Below are positions 1-6,320 of a DNA stretch of 7,061 bases, in pieces; positions within the stretch are counted from its first letter, which is position 1; every line of letters starts with the position of its first letter. Origin of the DNA: Thermoanaerobaculia bacterium (GTDB lineage: Bacteria; Acidobacteriota; Thermoanaerobaculia; Multivoradales; JAHEKO01). Below the pieces are notes generated by a model. The model did no database searches. It had not been told where the DNA came from and was given only the letters and a program-made list of their open reading frames with translations. A program made the position numbers and the translations under genes. Location: contig JARFQS010000020.1 of NCBI GenBank assembly GCA_029287645.1, positions 1 through 7,061 on the forward strand. The letters run 5' to 3'.

Positions 1-285
1 GAGCGGGACATGTTGCTGCAGCGCCACGACCTGACGTTCACCTATCCGGAAGACCGGAAGGAGTGCGTCACGGCGATCATGGTCGACTATGGAATCCCCG
101 GAGGGGACTCCTCGATGGCCCGCACGGTATCGCTGCCCGCCGCCATCGGAGCCAGGATGATCCTCGAGGGCAAGATCACGATCCGGGGTGTCCAGATTCC
201 GATTCTCCCGGATATCTACGTGCCCGTTCTCGACGAGCTCGAGGCTCTCGGGATCGGCTTCGAGGAGACTCGCGAAGCGGTCTGA
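1..285 (+). CDS. Saccharopine dehydrogenase family protein, C-terminal fragment (5' end outside window)
   Basis: The reading frame is open from base 1 (the first codons read E-R-D before an internal Met) and stops with TGA at 283-285, so the start lies upstream of the window. The visible 94 residues match the C-terminal catalytic domain of saccharopine dehydrogenase / saccharopine reductase (Lys9-like) proteins. Landmarks are a D-M-x-x-L-x-H-x-L stretch at the left edge, the SSMARTVSLPAAI segment where this family has S-x-M-A-x-T-V-G-x-P, then an ILEGKI-x-x-x-GV-x-x-P segment and the family's closing pattern PDIYVPVLDELEALGI. Family members oxidise saccharopine or the related condensation product in lysine metabolism using NAD(P); the nucleotide-binding half is not visible here. 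One substitution is Ser for the Gly common after T-V. The exact substrate cannot be told from this fragment. The family assignment is firm and the reaction is inferred. Confidence 0.88.
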   Translation, partial: ERDMLLQRHDLTFTYPEDRKECVTAIMVDYGIPGGDSSMARTVSLPAAIGARMILEGKITIRGVQIPILPDIYVPVLDELEALGIGFEETREAV

Positions 286-317
286 GAGCTACACAGACAG
301 GAACTGAAGAGAAATCC

Positions 318-354
318 CGAGGCCGCCGGCTCACCATGTGGGTTGGCGGCCTCG
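318..354. terminator. Long GC-rich hairpin between convergent genes, probable bidirectional terminator
   Basis: Bases 318-334 pair with 338-354 over 17 positions around a 3-base loop (CAT). The outer ten pairs (CGAGGCCGCC with GGCGGCCTCG) are perfect Watson-Crick, and the inner seven include three G-T wobbles. It lies 33 bp after the stop of the saccharopine dehydrogenase fragment and 14 bp beyond the stop of the convergent VOC gene. No T-tract follows on the plus strand. On the minus strand the stem is followed by GGATTTCTCTTC, which is modestly T-rich, so termination of the VOC transcript is better supported than of the plus-strand gene. Confidence 0.6.
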
Positions 355-367
355 CTAAGTCAGAGGG

Positions 368-751
368 TCAATCCTGGTGGAGACCGATGAAGTTCCCACA
401 GGTGTCGTCGAAGACAGCGTCCAGGCCCCATTCAGATTTCGTCGGCTCAACTTTGAACGACACGCCCAAGGCCTTCAGTCGCTCGAACTCCTGCCCCAGG
501 TCCCCGACCATGAAGACCGTCGCCGGGATGCCGTCCCTGTAGATGGCCTTCTGGTAGGCCTGGGCTGCCGGATGGACATTGGGCTCCAGGACCAACTCGA
601 TATCGTCGGAACCTTCGGGCGAGACGACAGTCAGCCAACGAAACTCTCCAGCCGCAATGTCGGTCTTCTTCACGAAACCCAAGACGTCGGTGTAGAAGGC
701 GAGGGCCTTCGCCTGATCGTCCACGAATATACTTGCCAGCTTGATCTTCAT
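368..751 (-). CDS. VOC family protein (glyoxalase / bleomycin-resistance / dioxygenase fold)
   Basis: The product is 127 aa, the normal size for a single-chain VOC protein with two beta-alpha-beta-beta-beta modules. Module one holds the family signature around residues 9-26 (FVDDQAKALAFYTDVLGF), then FRWLTVVSPEG and the strand IELVLEP. Module two holds IPATVFMVGDL, FERLKALGV and a C-terminal FDDTCGNFIGLHQ segment. This sequence style is typical of a widespread, poorly characterised VOC subfamily. The four metal ligands of classical glyoxalase I are not all recognisable: E52 and the terminal H125 are candidates, but the first-strand His is absent. Glyoxalase activity should therefore not be assumed. 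No clear Shine-Dalgarno precedes the ATG. A weak TTGCCC/GAGAAT pair on the minus strand would put the transcript start close to the ATG, so leaderless expression is possible but speculative. The gene converges on the saccharopine dehydrogenase fragment and diverges from the channel gene. Confidence 0.9.
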   Translation of the reverse strand: MKIKLASIFVDDQAKALAFYTDVLGFVKKTDIAAGEFRWLTVVSPEGSDDIELVLEPNVHPAAQAYQKAIYRDGIPATVFMVGDLGQEFERLKALGVSFKVEPTKSEWGLDAVFDDTCGNFIGLHQD

Positions 752-782
752 ACCGGATATTCTCTGAGTCTCTTCGAGCTAG

Positions 783-822
783 GGCAAGGCCTTTGCCATC
801 ACGACCGCGAGTTCGGTAGTCT
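783..822 (+). promoter_or_regulatory. Candidate promoter of the MscS-type gene with an overlapping dyad
   Basis: TTGCCA (793-798, five of six matches to TTGACA) lies 18 bp before TAGTCT (817-822, three of six matches to TATAAT). This would start transcription near 829, about 20 bp before the GTG start at 850. An imperfect dyad, GGCAA...TTGCC (783-797), overlaps the -35 element and could be an operator. This is visual pattern matching only, with a weak -10. Confidence 0.35.
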
Positions 823-849
823 GAACCTCGACTCGAGGACCCCACCACA

Positions 850-2574
850 GTGACCTTGTCAGCCACAGCCGCCCGCCTTCTGCTTGTTCTGATTCTTGTG
901 AGCTTCGGAGCTGCAAGCCCCCTCTGGCCTCAGAGGAGTGAGGCTTCGCGCGAAGCCGTGTCCCCGACCGCCGATACCACCGCAGCGGACCGTCTCGAAC
1001 AGACTCGACAGGAGATGACAGCCAGCCTCGCGAGGCTCGAGGCCTGGCGCCGGGAGCTCGCTGAAAGGGAGCAAAGACTCCAGACGGCCAGGGCTGAGCT
1101 CGCAGCCGCTGAAGAGAGCGGCGATGCAAGGCAGATCGAGGATGCCAGGAATGCACTGGAGCTGACCGAGGATTGGGTGTCGGGGCTTCACGACACCGTT
1201 GCAGCCGAGCAGCAGCTTTACGACCGGACTGCGGAACGATTCCGGATTGCCTTGGAGCAAGCCGAGTTGACGACGGGTGACGGATCCCAGCCCGGGGCCG
1301 ATGAGGGCTCGGGCACGTCCCTTCTAGAGAGCATCCAGAGACGAGATCAAGTCACCCAGGCCGAGCAGGAGGCGATGTTGGCCCGCCAGCGGGTCGATGC
1401 TCTGCGCGCCGAGATCGAGATCCTCGGAACCCGCCAGGAGAACATCCACCGCAACGCCGATCGAATCAACCAGTGGCTCGATGAAGGACGTCAGCTGGGT
1501 CGCGATAGGCGCCAGAAACTCACCGAGGACAGGCAGCGTCTGGTGGAAGAGGAGCGACTGCTCGAGGCTCGCATCACCGACCTACGCGATCGTCTAGTCC
1601 TGGCGAAGACGACCCAACGTATCAAGGAGGAAACGGCCAAGCGCGAGGCCGTCGAGTACAGACGCTGGCAGCGACAGTTGCTCGCTTCGTTGGGTTTGTT
1701 GCTAGCGATCGTGGCCCTACTGTTGGTCCTGCGGTTCCTGGTGTCCCGCTATATCAAGGACCCCGATCGTCGGTATGCCGCCAATCGGTCTCTGTCGATC
1801 GCCATGACGTTGGTTTTGACAATCGGGCTGGCGATCATCTTCCTGCGACAGTATCCGCACTTGTTCACCGGGATCGGCGTCGTCCTGGCCGGTGTGGCGA
1901 TCGCCCTGCAGGAGGTCATCCTTTCCTTCTTCGGCTTCTTCGCGATTCGTGGCGCCCGCGGATACAGGGTAGGAGACTGGGTCCGCATTGGGGACTACTA
2001 CGGTGAAGTCGTGGACATCGGCCTGCTGGTGACCATTCTGGAGGAGGTCACTCCCTTCGCTGTGATGGGGAATCAGGGAGGAGCCAAGACCGGGGCACTC
2101 ACCTGGATCAACAACAACGCCATCTTCCGAGAGAAGATGACCAACTACACCAGGGGCTTCCCGTATATCTGGTGTGTCTTGGCCTACACCGTCACCTTCG
2201 AGAGCAACTGGGAGCGGGCCGAGGAGATTCTGCACGAGTGCGTCGAGAGTCACGACGAGATCCTCACCACGGCCAAACTGGCCCGAAAGCGGGTCGCTCA
2301 GGCCGCCTCAGAGTTCGCCATCAAGGTCGACAACACGGAACCCAGAGTCCGCACCTGGACCGCTGACAGCGGAATCGAGCTTCGGCTCCGATTCATGGCC
2401 CACCCTCGCCGTCGCCGGGCCCTGATCGATGCAGTCAACCGAGACATCCTAAAGGCCATCTCCGCCGCCGAGGATGTTGATTTCGCCTACAACACCCTGC
2501 GGGTGATTCCGACACCACAAGGGCTCGAGCCCTCACCAACCGAGCTCATTCGCAGCGAACGAGATTCTCGCTGA
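850..2574 (+). CDS. MscS-family mechanosensitive ion channel with N-terminal periplasmic coiled-coil domain
   Basis: The product is 574 aa, about twice the length of the minimal E. coli MscS. The start is GTG with GAGGA at 835-839, ten bases upstream. Residues 1-22 form a signal peptide or signal anchor (hydrophobic core LLLVLILVSFG). Residues 44-135 and 160-270 are highly charged, Ala/Glu/Arg/Gln-rich helices with coiled-coil character, split by a Gly/Ser/Asp-rich linker near 141-157. Membrane segments follow at about 277-298, 315-332 and 338-366. The last matches the pore-lining TM3 of MscS (GIGVVLAGVAIALQEVI) and leads into FFGFFAIRG and the beta-domain signature RVGDWVRIGDYYGEVVDIG (373-391). 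The second beta-domain motif is WINNNAIFREKMTNYTR (419-435), followed by a cytoplasmic alpha/beta domain. Family members open under membrane tension to release osmolytes; a gating role for the coiled coil is inference. The gene ends in a 14-bp palindrome and stands alone on this strand. Confidence 0.92.
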   Translation: MTLSATAARLLLVLILVSFGAASPLWPQRSEASREAVSPTADTTAADRLEQTRQEMTASLARLEAWRRELAEREQRLQTARAELAAAEESGDARQIEDARNALELTEDWVSGLHDTVAAEQQLYDRTAERFRIALEQAELTTGDGSQPGADEGSGTSLLESIQRRDQVTQAEQEAMLARQRVDALRAEIEILGTRQENIHRNADRINQWLDEGRQLGRDRRQKLTEDRQRLVEEERLLEARITDLRDRLVLAKTTQRIKEETAKREAVEYRRWQRQLLASLGLLLAIVALLLVLRFLVSRYIKDPDRRYAANRSLSIAMTLVLTIGLAIIFLRQYPHLFTGIGVVLAGVAIALQEVILSFFGFFAIRGARGYRVGDWVRIGDYYGEVVDIGLLVTILEEVTPFAVMGNQGGAKTGALTWINNNAIFREKMTNYTRGFPYIWCVLAYTVTFESNWERAEEILHECVESHDEILTTAKLARKRVAQAASEFAIKVDNTEPRVRTWTADSGIELRLRFMAHPRRRRALIDAVNRDILKAISAAEDVDFAYNTLRVIPTPQGLEPSPTELIRSERDSR

Positions 2575-2623
2575 TCGCCCCCGGTTCTCCCGTTCGGTGG
2601 GTGGCCCGGCGGACCGCGAACTG

Positions 2624-2629
2624 TAGAAT
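2624..2629 (+). promoter_or_regulatory. Candidate -10 element (TAGAAT) for the FAD-linked oxidase gene
   Basis: TAGAAT matches the sigma-70 -10 consensus at five of six positions and lies 36 bp before the ATG at 2666, leaving a leader of about 30 nt that contains the ribosome binding site. No convincing -35 hexamer lies 16-18 bp upstream, so the call rests on the -10 alone. It supports transcription independent of the channel gene ending 91 bp earlier. Confidence 0.3.
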
Positions 2630-2652
2630 CGGCGGACATTCGGAATAACTCC

Positions 2653-2658
2653 AAGGAG
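2653..2658 (+). promoter_or_regulatory. Shine-Dalgarno AAGGAG for the FAD-linked oxidase
   Basis: AAGGAG lies 7 bases before the ATG at 2666, which is near-ideal spacing. It fixes the start chosen for the oxidase. Confidence 0.8.
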
Positions 2659-2665
2659 CGCCTGC

Positions 2666-4039
2666 ATGACCGATATCGGGATCGAAGAACTGAGTGGAGC
2701 CGTGAGTGGTGAGATCGTCAGGCCTGGAGACGAGGGGTACGACGAGGCCCGCAGCGTTTGGAACGTGCGGTTCGATCGCCGGCCCAAGGTGATCGTTCGC
2801 TGCAACGAGGCCGCCGATGTCCAGGCCGCTGTCAGATTTGCCCGGCAGGAGGACCTCGAGATCTCCGTCAAGGGTGGCGGCCACGCCTACGCAGCAAACA
2901 CCGTGGGTGAGGGCGGCCTTCTGATCGACCTGTCCTCGATGAGGGAAATCACCGTCGACCCCGAAGCAAAGACGGCGCGAGCGGGAGCCGGTGTGAAGTG
3001 GGGAGAGTTTCACGTCGCGACCGAGGAGCACGGTCTGGCGCCGGTCGGCGGCACCGTTTCGACGGTGGGTGTGGCCGGCTTCACCCTCGGTGGTGGTAGT
3101 GGCTATCTCTCCCGAAAGTACGGAATGGGCGTCGACAACCTTCTCTCCGCCGATGTCGTCACCGCAGACGGTGATCTCGTCCATGCCAGCGATAGTGAGA
3201 ATCCGGACCTGTTCTGGGCGCTGCGCGGCGGTGGCGGCAACTTCGGAGTGGTCACCTCCTTCGAGTTCCAGCTGCACGAGGTCGGCCCCGAAGTGTTGAC
3301 GGGACAGATCGTCTACCGCTTCGAGGATGCGGCATCGGTGCTCCGCCTGTACCGTGAGTTCATGGACCAGGCTCCGGACGAGGTCGGGTGCTACGCCTTC
3401 ATCCTGCGCATCCCGCCGATCCCAGAGTTTCCCGAGGAGTTTCATGGCCAACTGGCCGTCGACATCTTTGTGTTCCACCCTGATCCCGCTGCCGAGGACA
3501 CCTTCCGACAACTCCTCGACTTCGGCGATCCCATCCTCGCGTTCACCATGCCCCAGGCGCTCACGGAGCTTCTGCAAGCCTTCGACGCCGGTCTGCCTGC
3601 CGGCCAGCGATACGAATCGGGTTCGCACGACCTTCGCACGCTCTCCGATGAGACGATCGACACCTTCCTGTCTCAGATCGGCTCGATGCCCGGTGAGTTC
3701 ACGATGGCCTACATCGGGGCAGGCGGGGGCGCCATCGCCCGTGTCGATCCGGCGGCCACCGCCTTTCCGCATCGCGGCGCACCCTATGGCTATCACGTAT
3801 TGGCAGGTTGGATGGACCCCGCACAGGATGCCGAGGTCACGGAGTGGGTCTCGCAGTTCCAGCAGGCCATGACACCCTTCGCCACCGGAGGCGTCTACGT
3901 GAACCTGCTCGGCACCGAGGAGCAGCAACGGGTTCCGGCCGCCTACGGCACGAACTACGATCGTCTCGTCGAGATCAAGAAGAAGTGGGATCCGGACAAC
4001 GTCTTTCGGAGGAACCACAACATCCAGCCCAACGGTTGA
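2666..4039 (+). CDS. FAD-binding oxidase, berberine-bridge-enzyme type (FAD/BBE domains)
   Basis: The product is 457 aa, a normal length for bacterial BBE-like oxidases. The FAD-binding (PCMH) domain spans about 38-206. It shows VKGGGHAYAAN (68-78), in which H73 is the expected site of 8-alpha-histidyl FAD attachment, then GGTVSTVGVAGFTLGGGSG (128-146), GVDNLLSADVVTADG (155-169) and LFWALRGGGGNFGVVTSFEF (182-201). The BBE C-terminal motif is at 409-455: VYVNLLG, YGTNYDRL, then IKKKWDPDNVFRRNHNIQP. In bicovalent members such as berberine bridge enzyme and glucooligosaccharide oxidase a Cys sits in C-P-T-V-G; here the aligned residue is V131 (V-S-T-V-G), so a single covalent link is predicted. 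Family members oxidise sugars, alkaloids, polyketides or other alcohols with O2 and release H2O2, but the substrate cannot be read from the sequence. There is no signal peptide, so the enzyme is probably cytosolic. It converges on the hydrolase gene with a 22-bp gap. Confidence 0.95.
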   Translation: MTDIGIEELSGAVSGEIVRPGDEGYDEARSVWNVRFDRRPKVIVRCNEAADVQAAVRFARQEDLEISVKGGGHAYAANTVGEGGLLIDLSSMREITVDPEAKTARAGAGVKWGEFHVATEEHGLAPVGGTVSTVGVAGFTLGGGSGYLSRKYGMGVDNLLSADVVTADGDLVHASDSENPDLFWALRGGGGNFGVVTSFEFQLHEVGPEVLTGQIVYRFEDAASVLRLYREFMDQAPDEVGCYAFILRIPPIPEFPEEFHGQLAVDIFVFHPDPAAEDTFRQLLDFGDPILAFTMPQALTELLQAFDAGLPAGQRYESGSHDLRTLSDETIDTFLSQIGSMPGEFTMAYIGAGGGAIARVDPAATAFPHRGAPYGYHVLAGWMDPAQDAEVTEWVSQFQQAMTPFATGGVYVNLLGTEEQQRVPAAYGTNYDRLVEIKKKWDPDNVFRRNHNIQPNG

Positions 4040-4061
4040 CGGAAGTGGGTCTGCTCGAGCC

Positions 4062-4928
4062 TCACAGCTCCTCGAGATAGGCGATCAGGTGCTGGTTGAA
4101 CTCCTCCGGCCGCTCGAGCATCGGATAGTGCCCGCAGCCTTCCATCTCGACAGCCTCGAAATCAGGTCTGAGCTCTCGGTTGCCCTCGAGGTTTAGAGGA
4201 ATCGTCTCGCCCAGGATGGCGCGGATCGGCACTTCGGCACCGGCGAACTCCGATGCCAGGTCGTACTCGAGGAACCCCTCCACCACACGCGGTGCGACCT
4301 CCGGGTCGAATCCGCACATCTTGCCTTCGACCCAGGCGTAGAGCTCCGGATCGGTGCCCTCGAGTAGCAGCTGCTTCATCATGACGTCTTTGCAGGTCCC
4401 CGGGAAATCATCCCGCAGGGCCTGCACGTAGGCCTGCCGAGCCTCTTCCGGCCACTCACGCTGGATGTCCTGAAATGTATCGACGGCAATGATGCCGCGT
4501 ACAACCCCGGGGAGCTTCTTTGCCGCAGCGATGGCTACGGGGCCACCAAGGGAGTTGCCGACGAGAACCACCGAGTCGAGATCGAGCGCTCTCACCACCG
4601 CGCGGACGTCCTCACCGTACATGTCCATCGTCCACTCTCGGTGCCTCTTCCCCGAGGCACCGTGTCCTGCAAGGTCTAGAGTTACCACCTGGAAGCGCTC
4701 GGACAGAGGCTCGACCTGCTCCTTCCAGAAGCTCTGATCCGCGTACCCACCATGGATGAAGACGATCGCTGGCCGACCCATTCCGGTCGAGGTGTAGGCG
4801 ATCCGAACCCCGTCAGCCGAGCCGATCGCGGCGGTGGTGGTCATCGACGCTACCGTCGTAGCGCTCTGAGCGTAGGCCGAACCCATAGGACATAGAGCAA
4901 AGAAGACTACGAGAAGGGATCTGAGCAT
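4062..4928 (-). CDS. Exported alpha/beta hydrolase
   Basis: The chosen start is the ATG at 4928, giving 288 aa, because AGGAGG lies 4 bases upstream and the protein then begins with a clean signal peptide: MLR, hydrophobic LLVVFFAL, predicted cleavage after AYA at about residue 20. An in-frame GTG at 4952 would add eight polar residues before the signal and is less likely. The mature part is a canonical alpha/beta hydrolase: VFIHGG oxyanion region (56-61), DLAGHGASG (85-93), nucleophile elbow G-N-S-L-G with S126, and catalytic His in GCGHYPMLERPEEF (H267). The acid position, usually Asp in a G-D motif after the sixth strand, reads G-E-T-I-P-L-N, so E241 may act as the acid. Cysteines at 179, 205 and 265 could form a disulfide in the periplasm. 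The start lies 13 bp after the stop of the beta-helix membrane protein, so the two are probably co-transcribed and translationally coupled. The substrate is unknown; an ester or a similar small molecule is likely. Confidence 0.92.
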   Translation of the reverse strand: MLRSLLVVFFALCPMGSAYAQSATTVASMTTTAAIGSADGVRIAYTSTGMGRPAIVFIHGGYADQSFWKEQVEPLSERFQVVTLDLAGHGASGKRHREWTMDMYGEDVRAVVRALDLDSVVLVGNSLGGPVAIAAAKKLPGVVRGIIAVDTFQDIQREWPEEARQAYVQALRDDFPGTCKDVMMKQLLLEGTDPELYAWVEGKMCGFDPEVAPRVVEGFLEYDLASEFAGAEVPIRAILGETIPLNLEGNRELRPDFEAVEMEGCGHYPMLERPEEFNQHLIAYLEEL

Positions 4929-4932
4929 CTTG

Positions 4933-4938
4933 CCTCCT
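4933..4938 (-). promoter_or_regulatory. Shine-Dalgarno AGGAGG deciding the hydrolase start
   Basis: The plus strand reads CCTCCT. The site lies wholly in the 13-bp gap between the upstream stop (4942) and the ATG at 4928, and a second overlapping GGAGGA widens the spacing options to about 4-6 nt. It argues for the ATG over the in-frame GTG at 4952. Confidence 0.75.
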
Positions 4939-4941
4939 CCA

Positions 4942-6234
4942 TCACTCGGCACTGGACCGAGCGAGATATCGAACCGACCAATAGGAGCCAGCTCCGAGTC
5001 CTATCAGCACGACCAGCCAACGCAACAGGGTTCCAATGAATGGAACTACGCTGAGCAACGCCAGTAGAGCCAGACCCACCAACAGACTCGAGAAAGGGCT
5101 CTTCTCCGCCGCTCCGCCTCGCGTCATCAGAAAGCGGCCACCCGCCAGCGAGACGACCACCGGGGCCAGAAAGCCCACGGCAATCCACAGCTTCATCGCC
5201 AGCAGCAACTCGAGCAGCACACCCAGGATGACGACCAGCGCGGTCATCTTGCCGAGAGTCATGAAGCCGAACAGCATGGCCAGAACCAGGGTCCCCACGA
5301 GTACCAGTACCATCGCCACTGGAAATCCCAAAAGAGTGACAATGCCCCAACCCAGACTTGCCGCAGGACGGTCCGCCACAGTGGTCGCCACACCGTTCAT
5401 CTTGTCGGGCACCAGCCAGAGCAAGAGCGCACCGAACAGGAACAGCGCCACGAACCACCGGAGGACCTTGGCGAGCTGCTGCCCTGGCCTGACTTCGGGC
5501 GCCTCGGCTGCCTCGGGAACCTCATGCTGCGTCTCTCCCGTGATCAGGGCACCGTTCGCGATCTCTGCAGCGCTCTTCGACTTGTAGGAGAGGTTCCCAC
5601 CCACTCGTGCACCGGAACCGAGGGTCAGCCCCGGATCTACGGTGGGAAGCGGCACTGGAGACTGCATGAACTGGGTCCACCACGCAGGCCCGGCCTCACT
5701 CTCGACCGCGGCCTCGACATTGCCGGCGACCCGCCCGTCGATTCGGAGGGCAACCAGCGAGCCCACGAGATCCTCGCGGTGCTCACCGGCAACGAGCGCC
5801 TGGTAGCCAGTCAAGCTCGTCCGTCCGAAAATCTGACTACCGTTCAGGCTCTCGAAACTGAATCCCGCGGCGAACAGATCGTCACCGACGCTGGCTGACT
5901 CCCCCAGTTTCAAGGTCATCCCTGCTATGCGCACGTCGTCTCGGACCTCTCCATCGATCACCACCGCCTGGCCGGCGGCCATGACGTCTCCCTCGACGAC
6001 ACCCTCGATTCTCACCACCTTGCCCGAGGCCACGACGTCGCCTTTCACCGTGCCCTTGACGGTCATGATCTCGCCCGTCATGTAGAGATCGTCTTCAATG
6101 ACCTCGTCCTGGGCGATCGTCACCTCTTTGCCGGTCTTGAACTCGGCCGCACTCACCGGAACACTCACCAGCAGTACCGCCAGCAGACCACCGAGCCAAA
6201 CCCGCGGCTCTGAGAACTGTCTTCCAAGGCGCAT
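4942..6234 (-). CDS. Exported bactofilin-like beta-helix protein with C-terminal multi-pass membrane domain
   Basis: The start at 6234 (430 aa) is preferred over the in-frame ATG at 6270 because AGGAGGAGG lies 7 nt upstream and a signal peptide then begins properly: MRLGRQ, hydrophobic WLGGLLAVLLVSVPV, cleavage near SAA at residues 29-30. Residues about 40-175 form a right-handed-beta-helix-like repeat. Asp at 49, 66, 83, 100 and 119 and Gly at 54, 71, 88, 105 and 124 recur every 17 residues (the last step is 19), with hydrophobic residues between, as in V-x-G-D-V-x-A-x-G. A low-complexity Glu/Ala/Pro linker (237-250) leads to five or six membrane segments between about 257 and 422. The repeat resembles polymer-forming bactofilins, but those are usually cytosolic and lack a signal peptide; here the repeat should face the periplasm. 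Similar fusions are usually annotated as polymer-forming cytoskeletal proteins with no proven function. The hydrolase gene follows after 13 bp, suggesting a shared envelope role. Confidence 0.85.
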   Translation of the reverse strand: MRLGRQFSEPRVWLGGLLAVLLVSVPVSAAEFKTGKEVTIAQDEVIEDDLYMTGEIMTVKGTVKGDVVASGKVVRIEGVVEGDVMAAGQAVVIDGEVRDDVRIAGMTLKLGESASVGDDLFAAGFSFESLNGSQIFGRTSLTGYQALVAGEHREDLVGSLVALRIDGRVAGNVEAAVESEAGPAWWTQFMQSPVPLPTVDPGLTLGSGARVGGNLSYKSKSAAEIANGALITGETQHEVPEAAEAPEVRPGQQLAKVLRWFVALFLFGALLLWLVPDKMNGVATTVADRPAASLGWGIVTLLGFPVAMVLVLVGTLVLAMLFGFMTLGKMTALVVILGVLLELLLAMKLWIAVGFLAPVVVSLAGGRFLMTRGGAAEKSPFSSLLVGLALLALLSVVPFIGTLLRWLVVLIGLGAGSYWSVRYLARSSAE

Positions 6235-6241
6235 GGAGATG

Positions 6242-6250
6242 CCTCCTCCT
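6242..6250 (-). promoter_or_regulatory. Extended Shine-Dalgarno AGGAGGAGG deciding the beta-helix protein start
   Basis: The plus strand reads CCTCCTCCT, 7 bases before the ATG at 6234. The in-frame upstream ATG at 6270 has no such site, and starting there would put twelve Gly/His-rich residues in front of the signal peptide. Confidence 0.75.
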
Positions 6251-6265
6251 CTGTGGAACCCACCC

Positions 6266-6271
6266 ATCATA
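6266..6271 (-). promoter_or_regulatory. Candidate -10 element (TATGAT) before the beta-helix protein / hydrolase pair
   Basis: On the minus strand TATGAT matches five of six bases of TATAAT and would place the transcript start near 6258, giving a leader of about 24 nt that includes the AGGAGGAGG site. No good -35 is visible 16-18 bp upstream. If real, the pair can be transcribed separately from the DUF4442 gene, whose stop is at 6321. The 86-bp gap shows no clear terminator. Confidence 0.3.
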
Positions 6272-6320
6272 CAAAGACCGAGGGCCTTGGCAGGCAGCGG
6301 ATCCGTCTTGCGAATCGAGA

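Noticed and set aside
377..853. A 158-codon plus-strand frame opposite the VOC gene
   Set aside because: The minus-strand VOC frame carries the family signature. The plus-strand frame has no recognisable motif and would overlap the channel start and promoter.
1717..2253. A 178-codon minus-strand frame inside the MscS-type gene
   Set aside because: The translation is a polar, low-complexity shadow of the membrane and beta domains on the opposite strand, with no family resemblance.
2546..4018. A 490-codon open frame on the minus strand across the FAD-linked oxidase, longer than the oxidase itself
   Set aside because: It is antisense to a gene with full FAD and BBE motifs and a strong ribosome binding site. 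Its translation shows no recognisable domain, and long antisense frames are expected in GC-rich genes with GC-rich third codon positions.
4054..4076. CTCGAG...CTCGAG inverted repeat at the junction of the oxidase and the hydrolase
   Set aside because: The stem is only six pairs with an 11-base loop, and no T-tract follows in either direction. CTCGAG is common here because it encodes Leu-Glu, so it is not convincing as a terminator.
4929..4952. Upstream GTG start (4952) for the alpha/beta hydrolase
   Set aside because: It would prepend eight polar/glycine-rich residues to a clean signal peptide. The Shine-Dalgarno AGGAGG is placed for the ATG at 4928 and would itself lie inside the coding region.
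6235..6270. Upstream ATG start (6270) for the beta-helix membrane protein
   Set aside because: There is no ribosome binding site before it, and it adds a Gly/His-rich stretch before the signal peptide. The ATG at 6234 has a strong AGGAGGAGG 7 nt upstream.
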